64,000 nt of DNA from Platycnemis pennipes. Taxonomy: Eukaryota; Arthropoda; Insecta; Odonata; Platycnemididae. Of the stretch, positions 34,411 to 44,198 are shown in pieces (within the stretch, counting starts at the first letter, position 1; each line of letters opens with the position of its first letter). The notes beneath the pieces are model-generated. The model worked only from the letters and a program-made list of their open reading frames with translations, had not been told where the DNA came from and searched no databases. Made by a program: the position numbers and the translations under genes. The stretch spans positions 32,125,773-32,189,772 of the forward strand of contig OW121850.1 in the NCBI GenBank assembly GCA_933228895.1. The letters are read 5' to 3'.

Positions 34411-35717
34411 ATGTTTCCTGAGCGTAGGCAACTGAAGATGGAAAACGTAATCCTCGGCAGCTAACTAACTCCACACGTCACAGATGAGACCTGGTGTAAA
34501 GGAATCTTGTCAAATCGTTTCCTTCTTTTCACTGCTTTTGTGAAAGTTCAATTTAGTTTCTACTTCTTCATATGCATTTCTATGGCTGATTAATTACAAA
34601 ACGCAAAAAGCTTCCGTAATATAATGGAATAGCGTTTTGTTGTAGAGTGAGGGAGGAACCAGGGGCATCGCTAAGCATTTACATATATAAATGAATTACA
34701 TTATAATGGTTTGCAATCAGAACAATTTGAAAGACCTTATTTACAGAACCATCCAACTCTGTCCTGAATGCGAACTCGGGTTTTTACAGAAATAAAGTTT
34801 TATGTGACATAACTTCTAGGTCATTATTAAAAACTGAATAAATACAATTAACCCCTACCCTTAAGCCAAACTGTTTTAGAAATAGGAGGTGGAAGCAACG
34901 TATTGCATACCGTCGTAGCAAGAAAAAAAGTTGCCGCTCTTGAGTTGCCGCTCTTGAGAAACAGCTTAAAATTCAGTTCTATAGCCATGAACCTGAGTAA
35001 CGGCTGACATTTGACAGAATTCGTCAAACTCATATCGATTCCCTTCTAGTAATATTTCACCAATGCATAATTCCAAACAAAATTTCAGTTCAAGAAAACG
35101 AGGAGTAGAAAATTAGGTGAATCATAACTACTCTGGGAGGTCTAACTGTTCAAAAATGTGTAGGGCGCAATTATACGAGTCAATACTCTTCGCAGTAATA
35201 TGGTCAAATACTCTTCCGACGCCATATTAAGAGGCCAGGGGAGAAACCTTGTTTGACCATAAGAGCTCAAATTCGCTACTGTAGGTACATGATCTTCACA
35301 TCATATTGGGCTGGGTGTACTTTTTTGTGCATCTTGCAGTCAAAGTTGCAGCGTTGAATATACATCTATTCAAATCAAGATTATCATCAACTTCATCAGC
35401 ATGCTTAATATACAACATAGATATATATTCGTGAGTATCAATGAAAGAAGAAAACTCGCTAATGCAATAAAACTTGAGGCATGATTATCTGATGGAGGTA
35501 GCCACCGAGGGGGAAAAAATAGGAATACGTGATGGCAAGGGAAGCACTATTGTGAGATATATAAATGAAGGAGTAAAGAGAAGTAAAGGAAAATATTGTC
35601 GATGCGAAGACTTTGGCTGATCAAAAATTCGTGTCGAGAACAATACAATCTTAGGGTTGCGATAACGACAGAATAAAAATGTAACTTACATTTTTCTACA
35701 TTAAAATAATTTAATAT
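34411..35717. other. Unassigned DNA
   Basis: A short tandem duplication (TTGCCGCTCTTGAG twice) lies near 34930-34960. No gene or known repeat was recognised. Confidence 0.4.
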
Positions 35718-35770
35718 ATGATCCAATGTTTCGACAAAACCCAGGTCGTGTTTTCATCAATTTGGATGTG
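35718..35770 (-). repeat. Hammerhead-like Penelope terminus, decayed
   Basis: The reverse strand reads TTGATGAAAACACGACC followed by GTTTTGTCGAAAC. This is a CUGAUGA-like box with one change, an AAAAC/GTTTT stem and GAAA in hammerhead order. No coding portion nearby. Confidence 0.4.
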
Positions 35771-36757
35771 GGTGAATTAAAGTTGCGTTTTATTTCTATA
35801 ATGAATCAGTTCTAGGAAGTTGAGTAGGATATATTAAATCGATATGATGAGTTATTTAAAAGGACGCAGCGCGTCCATATCGGTGGCACTGGCTAATGGT
35901 ATCGATAAGGTACTACCCTGCTTGACCTTATATGAACGACATACATTGATGTATTCGAAGGCAAACAGCTGGACTAAATTTGTGGCCTCAGGCTTAAAGT
36001 TATGAAATTTAATTTAGTGGAAATGCAACATTCCTCGGCAAATTGGGTGCATCGAACAAAGTTGACTTCAGCACGCAAGGACGTCACGAGGTGACGAGTG
36101 GAAATGGCTCTCCGTTGCATGGGTGTGGTGTATGTATTCTCATAAATCTATGAACTAGCGTGATTGGAAGGAGGACGAAGATGGGCTTGCCTTCTTGGGA
36201 AGCGAGTGTTGGGAGTCTATAAGGAGTTTACGGCATTGTACGTTCTCAAGAAGAAAGGGAGAACGAAGAGTCGGCTCCGAATGTGTTAAGAGGCTCCAGG
36301 GAAGACGAGACCTGTGGATTGGGGGCGGGAAGGCAAATGAGAAATGGAGCGGATGAAGAATGGAACGGAATTAAGAGGACTCCCGTCGAGAGATAGGCGG
36401 GAAAAAGAAGAAAGGTCAAAAAGCCGAGTGCGGAGGGGATACAGAATTCCATTAAGAGTTTTACAAATACAAATTACACGCGAGAAAATCTCCACCCTCT
36501 CAAAAGCGTCGAATACGGCACATCTTCTTTCATTTGGAAGCAATTTAAATTCGATGCCGAAAGCAGGTGTTTAGCATAGCGCGAGGACAATTTTAGCTCT
36601 TTATAATGCCCTGGTCCTCCTTGGCGCGCTCTTTTTCCTTCCTGAGTCGCCGCTGTCCTTGTTGCTTTCAGTTGAGTTTTTCAGGGGCTGTAGCCCTTAG
36701 TGGCACTTAGTATTGGTTGGTATTTGGATAGAGGTGGGGTTTTTTGTGTGTAGACGT
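35771..36757. other. Unassigned DNA
   Basis: A small hairpin GGACGCAGCGCGTCC occurs near 35862. Short frames on both strands (36246-36574) lack domains. Confidence 0.4.
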
Positions 36758-36880
36758 CCACAGTTTTGTGTCCCACTCGACGGACGGAATACTGAAATTG
36801 CTCCTGTCAGTCAGCGATCAAGTGCATACCGATGCACCAATGAAGAATCTTTACCACCACCGGGACTCGAACCCTGGCCA
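36758..36880 (-). mobile_element. tRNA-derived SINE family 1, partial
   Basis: CGACGGACGGAATACTGAA and, nearer the head, a reversed box B (GGGACTCGAACCCTGG) match the family-1 SINE. Tail and middle are lost or diverged. Confidence 0.6.
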
Positions 36881-37639
36881 TCAACGAAGCTCGTAGAGGA
36901 ATGAGTGGAGACGAATAACATTAAGACGAATAGAAAACTCCAACGAAGCATGGAGAGGAATCAGTGTGGAAGCATGAAATATGGAAGGAAAAGAGGTCAC
37001 AGAAATTATAAGGTGGAAAAAAATTGAATGCAAAATTTTGGAGAGTTAATGGAATATGTGTGAAGCGAGTGACAGATAAGTTAAGATTAGGTAAGTGTAG
37101 AGGAGGGAGGACGATAAAAAGTGCTCTGGTTCTTACGAAGAAGACATGAAGTTTTAGAGAGGAATTTACTGTAGAAAACGCTGGTGGAATCGAGAGAAAG
37201 GTAATAGACGGCTGGCATAGGTGAATAACAGTTGGAAAAGACTACGCACAAACCTACCAATGTTATTGGAATGATTATGGCCACGCAAACTACGGTAGCC
37301 ACCTAATAAATCCTATTTCCTTCGCCTCTTCATTAAATCAATATTTTAAATGGCTAAACAGGTATGACAATGCAGTGAATTATGCTATTCCTCATCAATA
37401 GAGAAGTAAAGCATGAAAATTTTCAACATAGCTAAAAAATTAGCAGCAGTCATCAGGTAAATTAAAGAAAAATTTTTAAATGGCTGACAAATTGATAAAA
37501 AACGGTGCTATGCGTGTATGGGAGAACAACTGGCAAATTAATAGGAGAAAACAGAATTATCCTATTTTTAATAGGTTAATTCAGTTTCCTCCAATCCTGG
37601 TTGAAAAGTATGAGCATGCGTTATATTCACTTCCCTTTT
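36881..37639. other. Unassigned AT-rich DNA
   Basis: No gene or repeat was recognised; a 74-codon frame starting at 37480 runs into the next LINE-A copy. Confidence 0.4.
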
Positions 37640-38242
37640 TCCGTTATTTAAACGAGGTTAAAGAGTTCTGTTACCTTGGGAGCCGAGAAACCAACGATGG
37701 ATAGAAATAATCAGCAGAATAGCCCAGGCAAAGAGGTCATTCTATAGAGAGAGGAATCTACTTACTGCTGGAAATACAAGCGTAAAAGTAAGGAAACAAT
37801 CATCAGAACGTACATCTGGAGAGTGTTTATTTATGGCGGTGAGGCATGGATAATCACAGAAGCGTAAAAGAAAAGGGTGGAAGCATTCGAAATGTGGTGC
37901 CACAGAAGAATGATTAAGATTAAATAGATTGACCGAGTAAGTAACAAAGAAGTCCTAAGAAGAGTGGGCCAAAAGTGTAGTCTTCTGAATACCCTAAGAA
38001 GAAGACAGGACAACCTAATCGGCCATATCTTGAGACACGATGGCCCGATGAAGACAATTGTCGGACATAGGAACAATTGGGCGGGAAGAATGGCAAAGGA
38101 AGACCTCGTACGAGATACATGAAACAGGTCGTGAAGGATATAAAAGAGAAGAATTATGTTAATATGAAGAGGTTGGCCGATAGAAGGATCGAGTGGAGGG
38201 CTGCGTTAAACCAATCCTAGGATTGTTGACCGATGATGATTA
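37640..38242 (+). mobile_element. LINE-A 3' fragment
   Basis: Starts in the EVKEFCYLGSRETNDG segment and continues in broken frames through RVSNKEVLRRVG and LRRRQDNLIGHILRHDGPMKT. It ends with the intact CAATCCTAGGATTG palindrome, TTGACC and GATGATGAT (38211-38242). 5' truncated. Confidence 0.88.
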
Positions 38243-38634
38243 TCCCATATTCGCTGCTGCTATCTGCCTCCCTTACATGCCACAGTTATGAACTCCAGAG
38301 CAAAGATAAGAGCCAAGAGAAATCGTTCTTATTGGAAGAGATCAACTAAGTGGCAAAGAACTGTGAAGCTAAATAATATTGGGCAGCAATTTCATTATTT
38401 GTTTTTCACGTGGCGAGCTCTACACTCGTAGATCTTACGAGGCAAATTGGGTCGTCTCTCACAACTGTGACACAGTCCTTCTGGAGCAAAAGCACTCATC
38501 CGCGCCCCACAAATGCACTTCCCAGAGTTGATAAGGGTCCGCATGCTTGCTGAGACTTATCGATCGTGTAGGCTCACCCTCAGCTCGGCTCATTCTCCTG
38601 GAGGTAAAGTTTGGTAGGGAATCTGATCGAAGAC

Positions 38635-38645
38635 GAAGTCTTCGC
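38635..38645. repeat. SINE target-site duplication, left
   Basis: GAAGTCTTCGC, identical to 38972-38982. Confidence 0.88.
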
Positions 38646-38971
38646 GGGGATCGGGTATGTGTGGCGGCTAGAGCACTGGCCTTCCATCCCGTGGGCCCGG
38701 GTTTGATTCCTGGCAGAGGCAAACCGGTCCCTACTTGAGTGCCTAGTAGAGGGCATTTTAGGTTCAGTACTCCGTCCGTTGGATGGGACGTTAAGCCGTG
38801 GCCCCCTTCGCGCCTGTCATTAAGAGTAGGCTATTGCCGCCGCCGGGTTCCTCTCCACCCTTCCTCCGTTCCTTAAAAACTCCTACCATTACCTAGTTAC
38901 CACTATCCTAAATGGCGCAAATGACTTCAGCTGTCCGTTGCCTCCCCTGAATAACTAACTAACTAACTAAT
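38646..38971 (+). mobile_element. tRNA-derived SINE, family 1, complete (326 bp)
   Basis: The head contains TGGCGGCTAGAGCACTGGC (box A-like) and, 25 bases on, GGTTTGATTCC (box B), the internal RNA polymerase III promoter of a tRNA-derived SINE. The body has GTACTCCGTCCGT and GGGACGTTAAGCCGTGG and ends in four TAAC units. Exact 11-bp duplications flank it. The head is on the plus strand, so the three other copies in the window are in the opposite orientation. Confidence 0.92.
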
Positions 38972-38982
38972 GAAGTCTTCGC
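38972..38982. repeat. SINE target-site duplication, right
   Basis: GAAGTCTTCGC, identical to 38635-38645. Confidence 0.88.
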
Positions 38983-39104
38983 TGATTCCTCCATCACTTC
39001 TTACAGAACGAAGACGACCAAATTAATAAAACATTTCTGTTTTCTCTCTACTTCCGAGACTATTCGGGAGTTTATTTTAGCAGCTGGAAATGATTTTCTT
39101 TTAT

Positions 39105-39320
39105 GTGTCGAAAGGAGGACGGACGATGAAGTGCTAGAATTCGTAGGAGAGGAAAGAAATTTAATAGATGAAATTATAGGAGACGGCAGAATCGGCATAT
39201 CTGAAGGGGATGATATTTTGAAAGACTTGATTGAGGGAAGAACTATGAGTAAGCGGGGAAGGAAAAGAATGGGTAGCTTGGATAGAATTATGGGATGTAG
39301 GTGGTATGAGGGACTGAAGA
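39105..39320 (+). mobile_element. LINE RT C-terminal tail, relative of LINE-A
   Basis: The 67-codon frame starting at 39131 (EERNLIDEIIGDGRIG, then DDILKDLIEGRTMSKRGRKRMGSLDRIM) has the LINE-A tail pattern (IGHILRHDGLMKTIVEGKVNGKNGKGRPR), but its RGRKRMG block differs, so it is a related, separate family. The longer reverse-strand frame here is a shadow. Confidence 0.6.
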
Positions 39321-40383
39321 GGGGCATCGTGTGAACTTTAGGGGGTGGGAAGAACTGAATGTTCATTTAGACGTACTCCATCTGGTGAAAACTAATAATA
39401 CTAATAATTTTCCATTATTGTCATCATCTCGCCTATTGAAGTGGCTATGCTGGGAAACCCTGTAGACTAGAATGTTTTTCGGAAGGTAAAAGTCAGTTGC
39501 AATTTTCAAATTACGTGTTTGACACTGACACCTATCGTGCCAAGGCGATGAAAAATTGAGTTTCTTATATCCCTTTGCGCCCTTTATTTTTGTCCCTATA
39601 ATATCAAATTCAATAGTTCAATTCATTCACATCAACCTTCTCTTGCAAGATGTCCTCTCCCTTAGCATTTTGTTATTATTTCCCTAACAATTATTTGTAA
39701 ATCTATCACTATGACAATCCATCCAAAATCTTGAAAACATGCTAAAAAACAAACGATAAAATTTTTTTATGAAATTCACTACTTGAAAAATGAATACAAA
39801 AAATACGTAAAATGATTGTCCGTCATCGCTGAATTATCTTACCATAATCACGCGTCACATCGAAGATATATTTCTACTCCCACACTGAATGTAATACCAT
39901 TTCGCACTTTTTCAAATTGTTAGTATCTAAATAACCTGATTTGCTGTTAAATCAATTAATTTTAACAAGAAAATAAACCTGCATGGGCAATATCTAGACT
40001 ATTTTACTTTTTTATTTGTAGCATGGAACCGCGGGGTGAAAACGACGAAAACAGCACGAAAGAATTGACTCGGTGATTTGATTAAGGAAGAGGCCTCGCA
40101 AATTGCTTCTAAATTAGGAAATGCAAATTTTGTGGTTACCCAGACGAAGCAAGTGACGAGGCGAGATGCGATTGGAAGGTTAGACACTCGACAGTTATCA
40201 AAAACAAAAATAGCAACACACTTAATCTGGTCAAAAGAGTACGGAAGAAAGAAATCCGTGCATCCCCATCTAAATTTCTGAGACTGAATATGGAGCAGTG
40301 TAAAGGTGAAGATCTAGGCATGAACGCTTCTTTAGTATAAGTTCTAATTGAGAGACGGAGGATCTCTGATGATCGTAAAACCT
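39321..40383. other. Unassigned AT-rich DNA
   Basis: No gene or repeat was recognised. Confidence 0.4.
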
Positions 40384-40545
40384 CTTCATCTACATCTACA
40401 TAATACCCTTCAAGCCACCATAAATATGTGTGGCAGGGGGTGAACTCACACCAAACATGCATTACATATCATGCATAAAAAAGGATTAGTAATAATACAC
40501 TAGTCTATACATCAATTTAAAAAAAATCTATAAAAATATGTTATG
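40384..40545 (-). mobile_element. LINE-B1 3' end (left part of an interrupted copy)
   Basis: Reversed GATGTA tail, stem-loop and the B1 3' UTR (CATGCATTACATATCATGCA...). The matching rest of this copy resumes at about 42085 beyond a Penelope-like insertion. Confidence 0.8.
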
Positions 40546-41095
40546 GTAAAAGTTTATGGAAAGAAGGGGAGAATTTTGATCACATAAAAATTCGTTTTTT
40601 ATACACCATTATATTATAATAAAAATTATGCGCCAACTACTCTGAATAAGCTCCTTTATAATAATAAGGACTCCATGGACAAGGGAAGAAAGATGCAGTG
40701 CAACATATGTCGAACAGACTGGACGTGATTTTTCCACGCGGCTGAAGGAACACCAAAAGTGCACGGAGATAGGCAATATAACCTCCATGGTGGCCAAGCA
40801 CTTGATAGAGACAGGGCATGAGTGCAATTGTAAAGCGAAAGTTCTCCATATTGAGAAGAAAGGTAAAAGATTAGACGCTTTGGAGCAGATTGAAATAATC
40901 GAGCGAGCCAAGAAAAGTATCCCTCTCCTCAACGAATTTTTATATGATCAAAATTCTTCCCTTCTTTCCTTAAACTATAACAAAAACCAAACTCAGAACA
41001 CGACAACCTAATCAACCCACCCAATTCCTTCACCCTCCCTTCCCTAATCACCTCATTGACGCCTCTTCTTCCTCCCCCTCCTTCCTATGCGCTTA

Positions 41096-41431
41096 AAGCT
41101 ACGTTTTCATGTGGCCGTTTTTGCGTTGACGCACACTGCGCCACCAATCAGAAGCGAGCACGCCAACGCAGCCTGCGTTACCGTCGGAGTAGGTCAACTT
41201 TCATCTTTCTGCGTTGACGCAGCTGGGTCAGAGCGAGGAACAACGCATTCTTCCTGTCATTTGTTCGTCACGTGATTCTTTCGCTGGATTATCACGTATA
41301 CCACGGTTTACCACCGTCATATGTTTTGGTGCGTTGCTGCTGGCGCTACCGGTGACATGAAAACAGGGTATTTTCCTACCGCACAACGCAGCGTCAACGC
41401 AACGCAAAAACGGCCACATGAAAACGTAGCT
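41096..41431. mobile_element. MITE with 32-bp perfect terminal inverted repeats
   Basis: Bases 41097-41128 and 41400-41431 are exact reverse complements, starting AGCTACGTTTTCATGTGG. Inside, GCGTTGACGC motifs recur. TTA lies on both sides (41093-41095 and 41432-41434), which would fit the 3-bp TWA duplication of PIF/Harbinger elements; a TATGC pair slightly further out is an alternative duplication. It has no coding capacity and lies in the Penelope 3' UTR. Confidence 0.85.
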
Positions 41432-41995
41432 TTATGCTCCACTCCCATGCCTCTCTTCTTCGGACCTTCACCAAGAGTAACGATGGAGATGTCCCCCCAC
41501 CCCCCCCCCCTCACCGTGCTCAACTTCTCCAACTTTCTCCACGGGGCCCCCAATGGACAAGGCGCTGCTCTACATTCCATAACCAGGGACCAGGAGCCCC
41601 ACTAGGACGTTGCTCCTTCCACCAAGGGGGCAAACAGAGGCCTCCATCATCGGCACCGCTCAGCACACCGCCAGGAAGGGAGCATTACGTCCTTACACCC
41701 TTTGCAACGGGGCATCACCCAGGGTTCAGCCCCTCCCACATCTACGACCTCTCAACGGGGCACCCAACGGACGTCTTCAAAAGAACAGTTCGAGAATTCT
41801 GTTTTATATTTGCCACTCATTTGTAACCACCTCACCCCCTGTAACCCACTCCTTCCCACGTCTCCCACACTTCCTTTCCCCACACTCTTCGGATTACCAC
41901 CAATAACCGTCCACTCCCACGCTCCTCCCCTTTCCTCCCTCCCTCCTATTTTGTTTTTTCATTTATATGTTGGTGTATCTTATTGTTAGATGTAC

Positions 41996-42038
41996 ACTAC
42001 CTGACGATGCTGCAATACAGTGAAACCCGGGTCGTAGT
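41996..42038 (+). ncRNA. Hammerhead ribozyme motif in Penelope-like end
   Basis: ACTAC (41996-42000) pairs with GTAGT (42034-42038) as stem I. CTGACGA (42001-42007) is a perfect CUGANGA box. GCTG/CAGT forms stem II with a CAATA loop, after one extra T. GAA then begins stem III ACC/GGT, and C (42033) sits at the cleavage position before stem I. All core nucleotides are in place. Minimal hammerheads of this form are established in Penelope-like elements. Confidence 0.75.
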
Positions 42039-42084
42039 AAAATTTATTTCTGTGGATTTGGCTCGTGTTCTTTCTTTCTGTGTT

Positions 42085-42570
42085 AACTACGCTATCCATT
42101 GATACACCCGTATTGGATATATTAATCGTTATTCATATCCCTAACTGTACGAAGAAATAGGACATTTTGAATCTGTCAGTTCGGCAATCAATTTCTCTAA
42201 TTTTGTGATTTTGGTCCAGACTAAGTTGGGGTACACAAAATATTTTTAACGTCATCACTGAAAATATTATCTTGGAATTTATTTAAGAGATTAAGTCTAA
42301 ATTTCAACCTGCGATCTGACAATGTTTCCCATTTTGATTAATTTAATAGACTGGTTACGCTAATATAGTTATCGTACCGTCCCTTTGCAAATCATGCCGA
42401 TCTTCGCTGTACACGTTCAAGTTCATTATTTAGACCGATTTTGTAGGGATTCCATATACTGGCAGCACATTCCAAATGAGGTCTAACATGGGAAAAATAG
42501 CTGATTTCTCGTAGATGATCGTCACATTTACCAGGTACTCTTGTGATGAATCCCAGTTTACGTTAATCCA
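42085..42570 (-). mobile_element. LINE-B1 (right part of the interrupted copy)
   Basis: Minus strand, broken: SNG*RSVYGNPYKIGL-like RT tail with ELERVQRRS, SLLN, KWETLSDRRLKFRLN, DRFKMS and RDMNN segments, up to about KRVPGKCDDHL. It lacks its own 3' UTR, which lies at 40384-40545. Confidence 0.82.
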
Positions 42571-43689
42571 ATTAAGTCAAGGGTCATATTTTTCCAAATT
42601 TTCAAAGAATGAGCCTTTTACTTATGCATTTATTCTCCCAGAAACAATTTATCCAGGAACCAGCCCCCTGCTGAACGACCACGCCACTTAACAGCCATTT
42701 TTCAGTAGTAACATCCGTGGCCACAACAGGTTTCATCGCACTTGCAGCATGTTTTAGGAGGGGTCGTAGAATGTAGCTAAACCAGTTCGTATCCTTGCCA
42801 CATTTTCCAAGTGTTTATCTTAAAAACCCTAGATTGCTACCGGCTAGGTTGTAATTTTCCTGGATCAATACCTAAGTAAATTTATGTTTGAGCCACACAT
42901 TCGCGAACCTCAGATGCCATTTTCAGTTTGCTCATACTGAAGCGACGCAAAGTTGTAACTTCTTTTTGCTTTAGTTCTCTAAAACTTTGTCTGTCCATGC
43001 CCTAGTTTGAGACTAGTATGAAAGTTCCCTTGCCAACACGCCGTGAAACCATGGGTTTGGAAGCCGTTGACATGGAATAGCTTCACGATGCTAGAAAAGT
43101 TTCTGTGCATCCTGCAGGGCTAGTTCTCCGCGTAGCATTTCTCCGCGTTCGATAGGATGAAGCACGCTTATTGTCAACAGTTGAGATGACTCTCTCTGAG
43201 GCGAGAAAGATTGCTAGCACGTACTAGAAGAAATAGATGTCAGATGAAACTTGCCAAAAGAACTCTGCCTTTCAGCATTTTTAACAGAGTGATAAAAGAC
43301 TTCTCTCAAAAACCTATCAGGTGGAACGTATGGTGGTCACTAGTGTAATAATTAATTAAATCGCTTGGATCGCTTCCATCGCATCGCTTCCATCGCACCA
43401 TCGCTTATAAATATATAAATAATCACAATAATATTTTAAGGCAAATCAAACACTTCTCGATTATACGGCTCACAAAATGCTCAAAACCGAATGACCCTGT
43501 CGAAACTTATTCGACAGTATCTCTACCTGCCGAAAATTGAGGAAAGAACTATTATTGTTTGTGTGGAGGACTGAGAGACGCCGAAAAAGAAACAATATTG
43601 ATGAAACGTATTTCTGAAGAATCAGGCCAATCAGTGCCTTCAATTCAATTACACTTGTTTCCAATGCAGCCTATGTAATGAAATGAAAC
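42571..43689. other. Unassigned DNA with a short tandem repeat
   Basis: Around 43360-43410 the units CATCGCTTCCATCGCA repeat imperfectly. No gene was recognised. Confidence 0.4.
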
Positions 43690-43905
43690 AAATGTATAGC
43701 CCAACAATAGAAATATGATTCATCCGTAGTTACTAATCATTTAACTGCGCATGACTAGTACATACTTAACTAATGAGATTTTATTATAAAATGAATTAAA
43801 ATACCTATCAGTAAGCAGTGTATGTTTTATACATGTAAGCAGTGCATATTTGGTTATAAACCATCCCATACCATACACCCTCGAGGTGGTTTGTATAGTG
43901 GATGT
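43690..43905 (+). mobile_element. LINE-B 3' end, decayed
   Basis: Order of segments matches the LINE-B2 3' UTR: CATGACTAGTACATACTTAACTAATG, TGCATATTTGG, CACCCTCGAGGTGGTTTG and a GTGGATGTAGG remnant of the tail. Confidence 0.55.
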
Positions 43906-44147
43906 AGGTAATCATCAGAAAGCAAATAGAAACGTCGATGTAGTATAATACTTGTGGTGTTTTATGACCCTCACAAGAGCAATGATATTTACCAACGAAG
44001 CGACTGGAAAAATGGTATATTAACAAATGCAATGGACACTGTGATGCGTCAAGGTAAAATCACTATTAGAGTAAGTAGTAACAGGAAACCTTCTAAATTG
44101 ATATGACCACAAATTATATTGAATACGGCATAAAAACTAATTCTGGG

Positions 44148-44198
44148 TCCCAGCCAAGAGAGTTAAGTCGCAAATGTGACTCAACTCTCAGGCTGGGA
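44148..44198. repeat. Hairpin, 20-bp stem
   Basis: TCCCAGCC, AGAGTT and AGTC on the left pair with GACT, AACTCT and GGCTGGGA on the right, with short internal bulges and an 8-nt loop GCAAATGT. Isolated from known repeats; function unknown. Confidence 0.6.

Larger units (their letters stand above)
40660..42080 (+). mobile_element. Penelope-like element 3' part with GIY-YIG remnant
   Basis: Broken frames from 40685 give ATYVEQTGRDFSTRLKEHQK, MVAKHLIETGHECNC, VLHIEKKGKRLDALEQIEII and SIPLLNEFL: the GIY-YIG nuclease end of a Penelope-like protein, with YVEQ in place of YIG-Q. A long C-rich 3' UTR follows, interrupted by a MITE (41096-41431). The end carries a hammerhead motif (41996-42038). 5' truncated. 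It sits inside a LINE-B1 copy. Confidence 0.85.

Noticed and set aside
36246..36574. Frames on both strands of 68-85 codons
   Set aside because: No recognisable motif and strongly overlapping on opposite strands.
38653..38712. Possible tRNA gene (box A and box B words)
   Set aside because: No cloverleaf closes with a 7-bp acceptor stem, and the unit is part of a 326-bp SINE with target duplications.
39001..39366. 121-codon minus-strand frame, Ser/Pro-rich with hydrophobic stretches
   Set aside because: It is the reverse-strand shadow of a LINE reverse-transcriptase tail (39105-39320 plus).
41434..41989. Three overlapping plus-strand frames of 95-130 codons
   Set aside because: They overlap in different frames within the C-rich 3' UTR of a Penelope-like element; the length comes from lack of stop codons in C-rich DNA.
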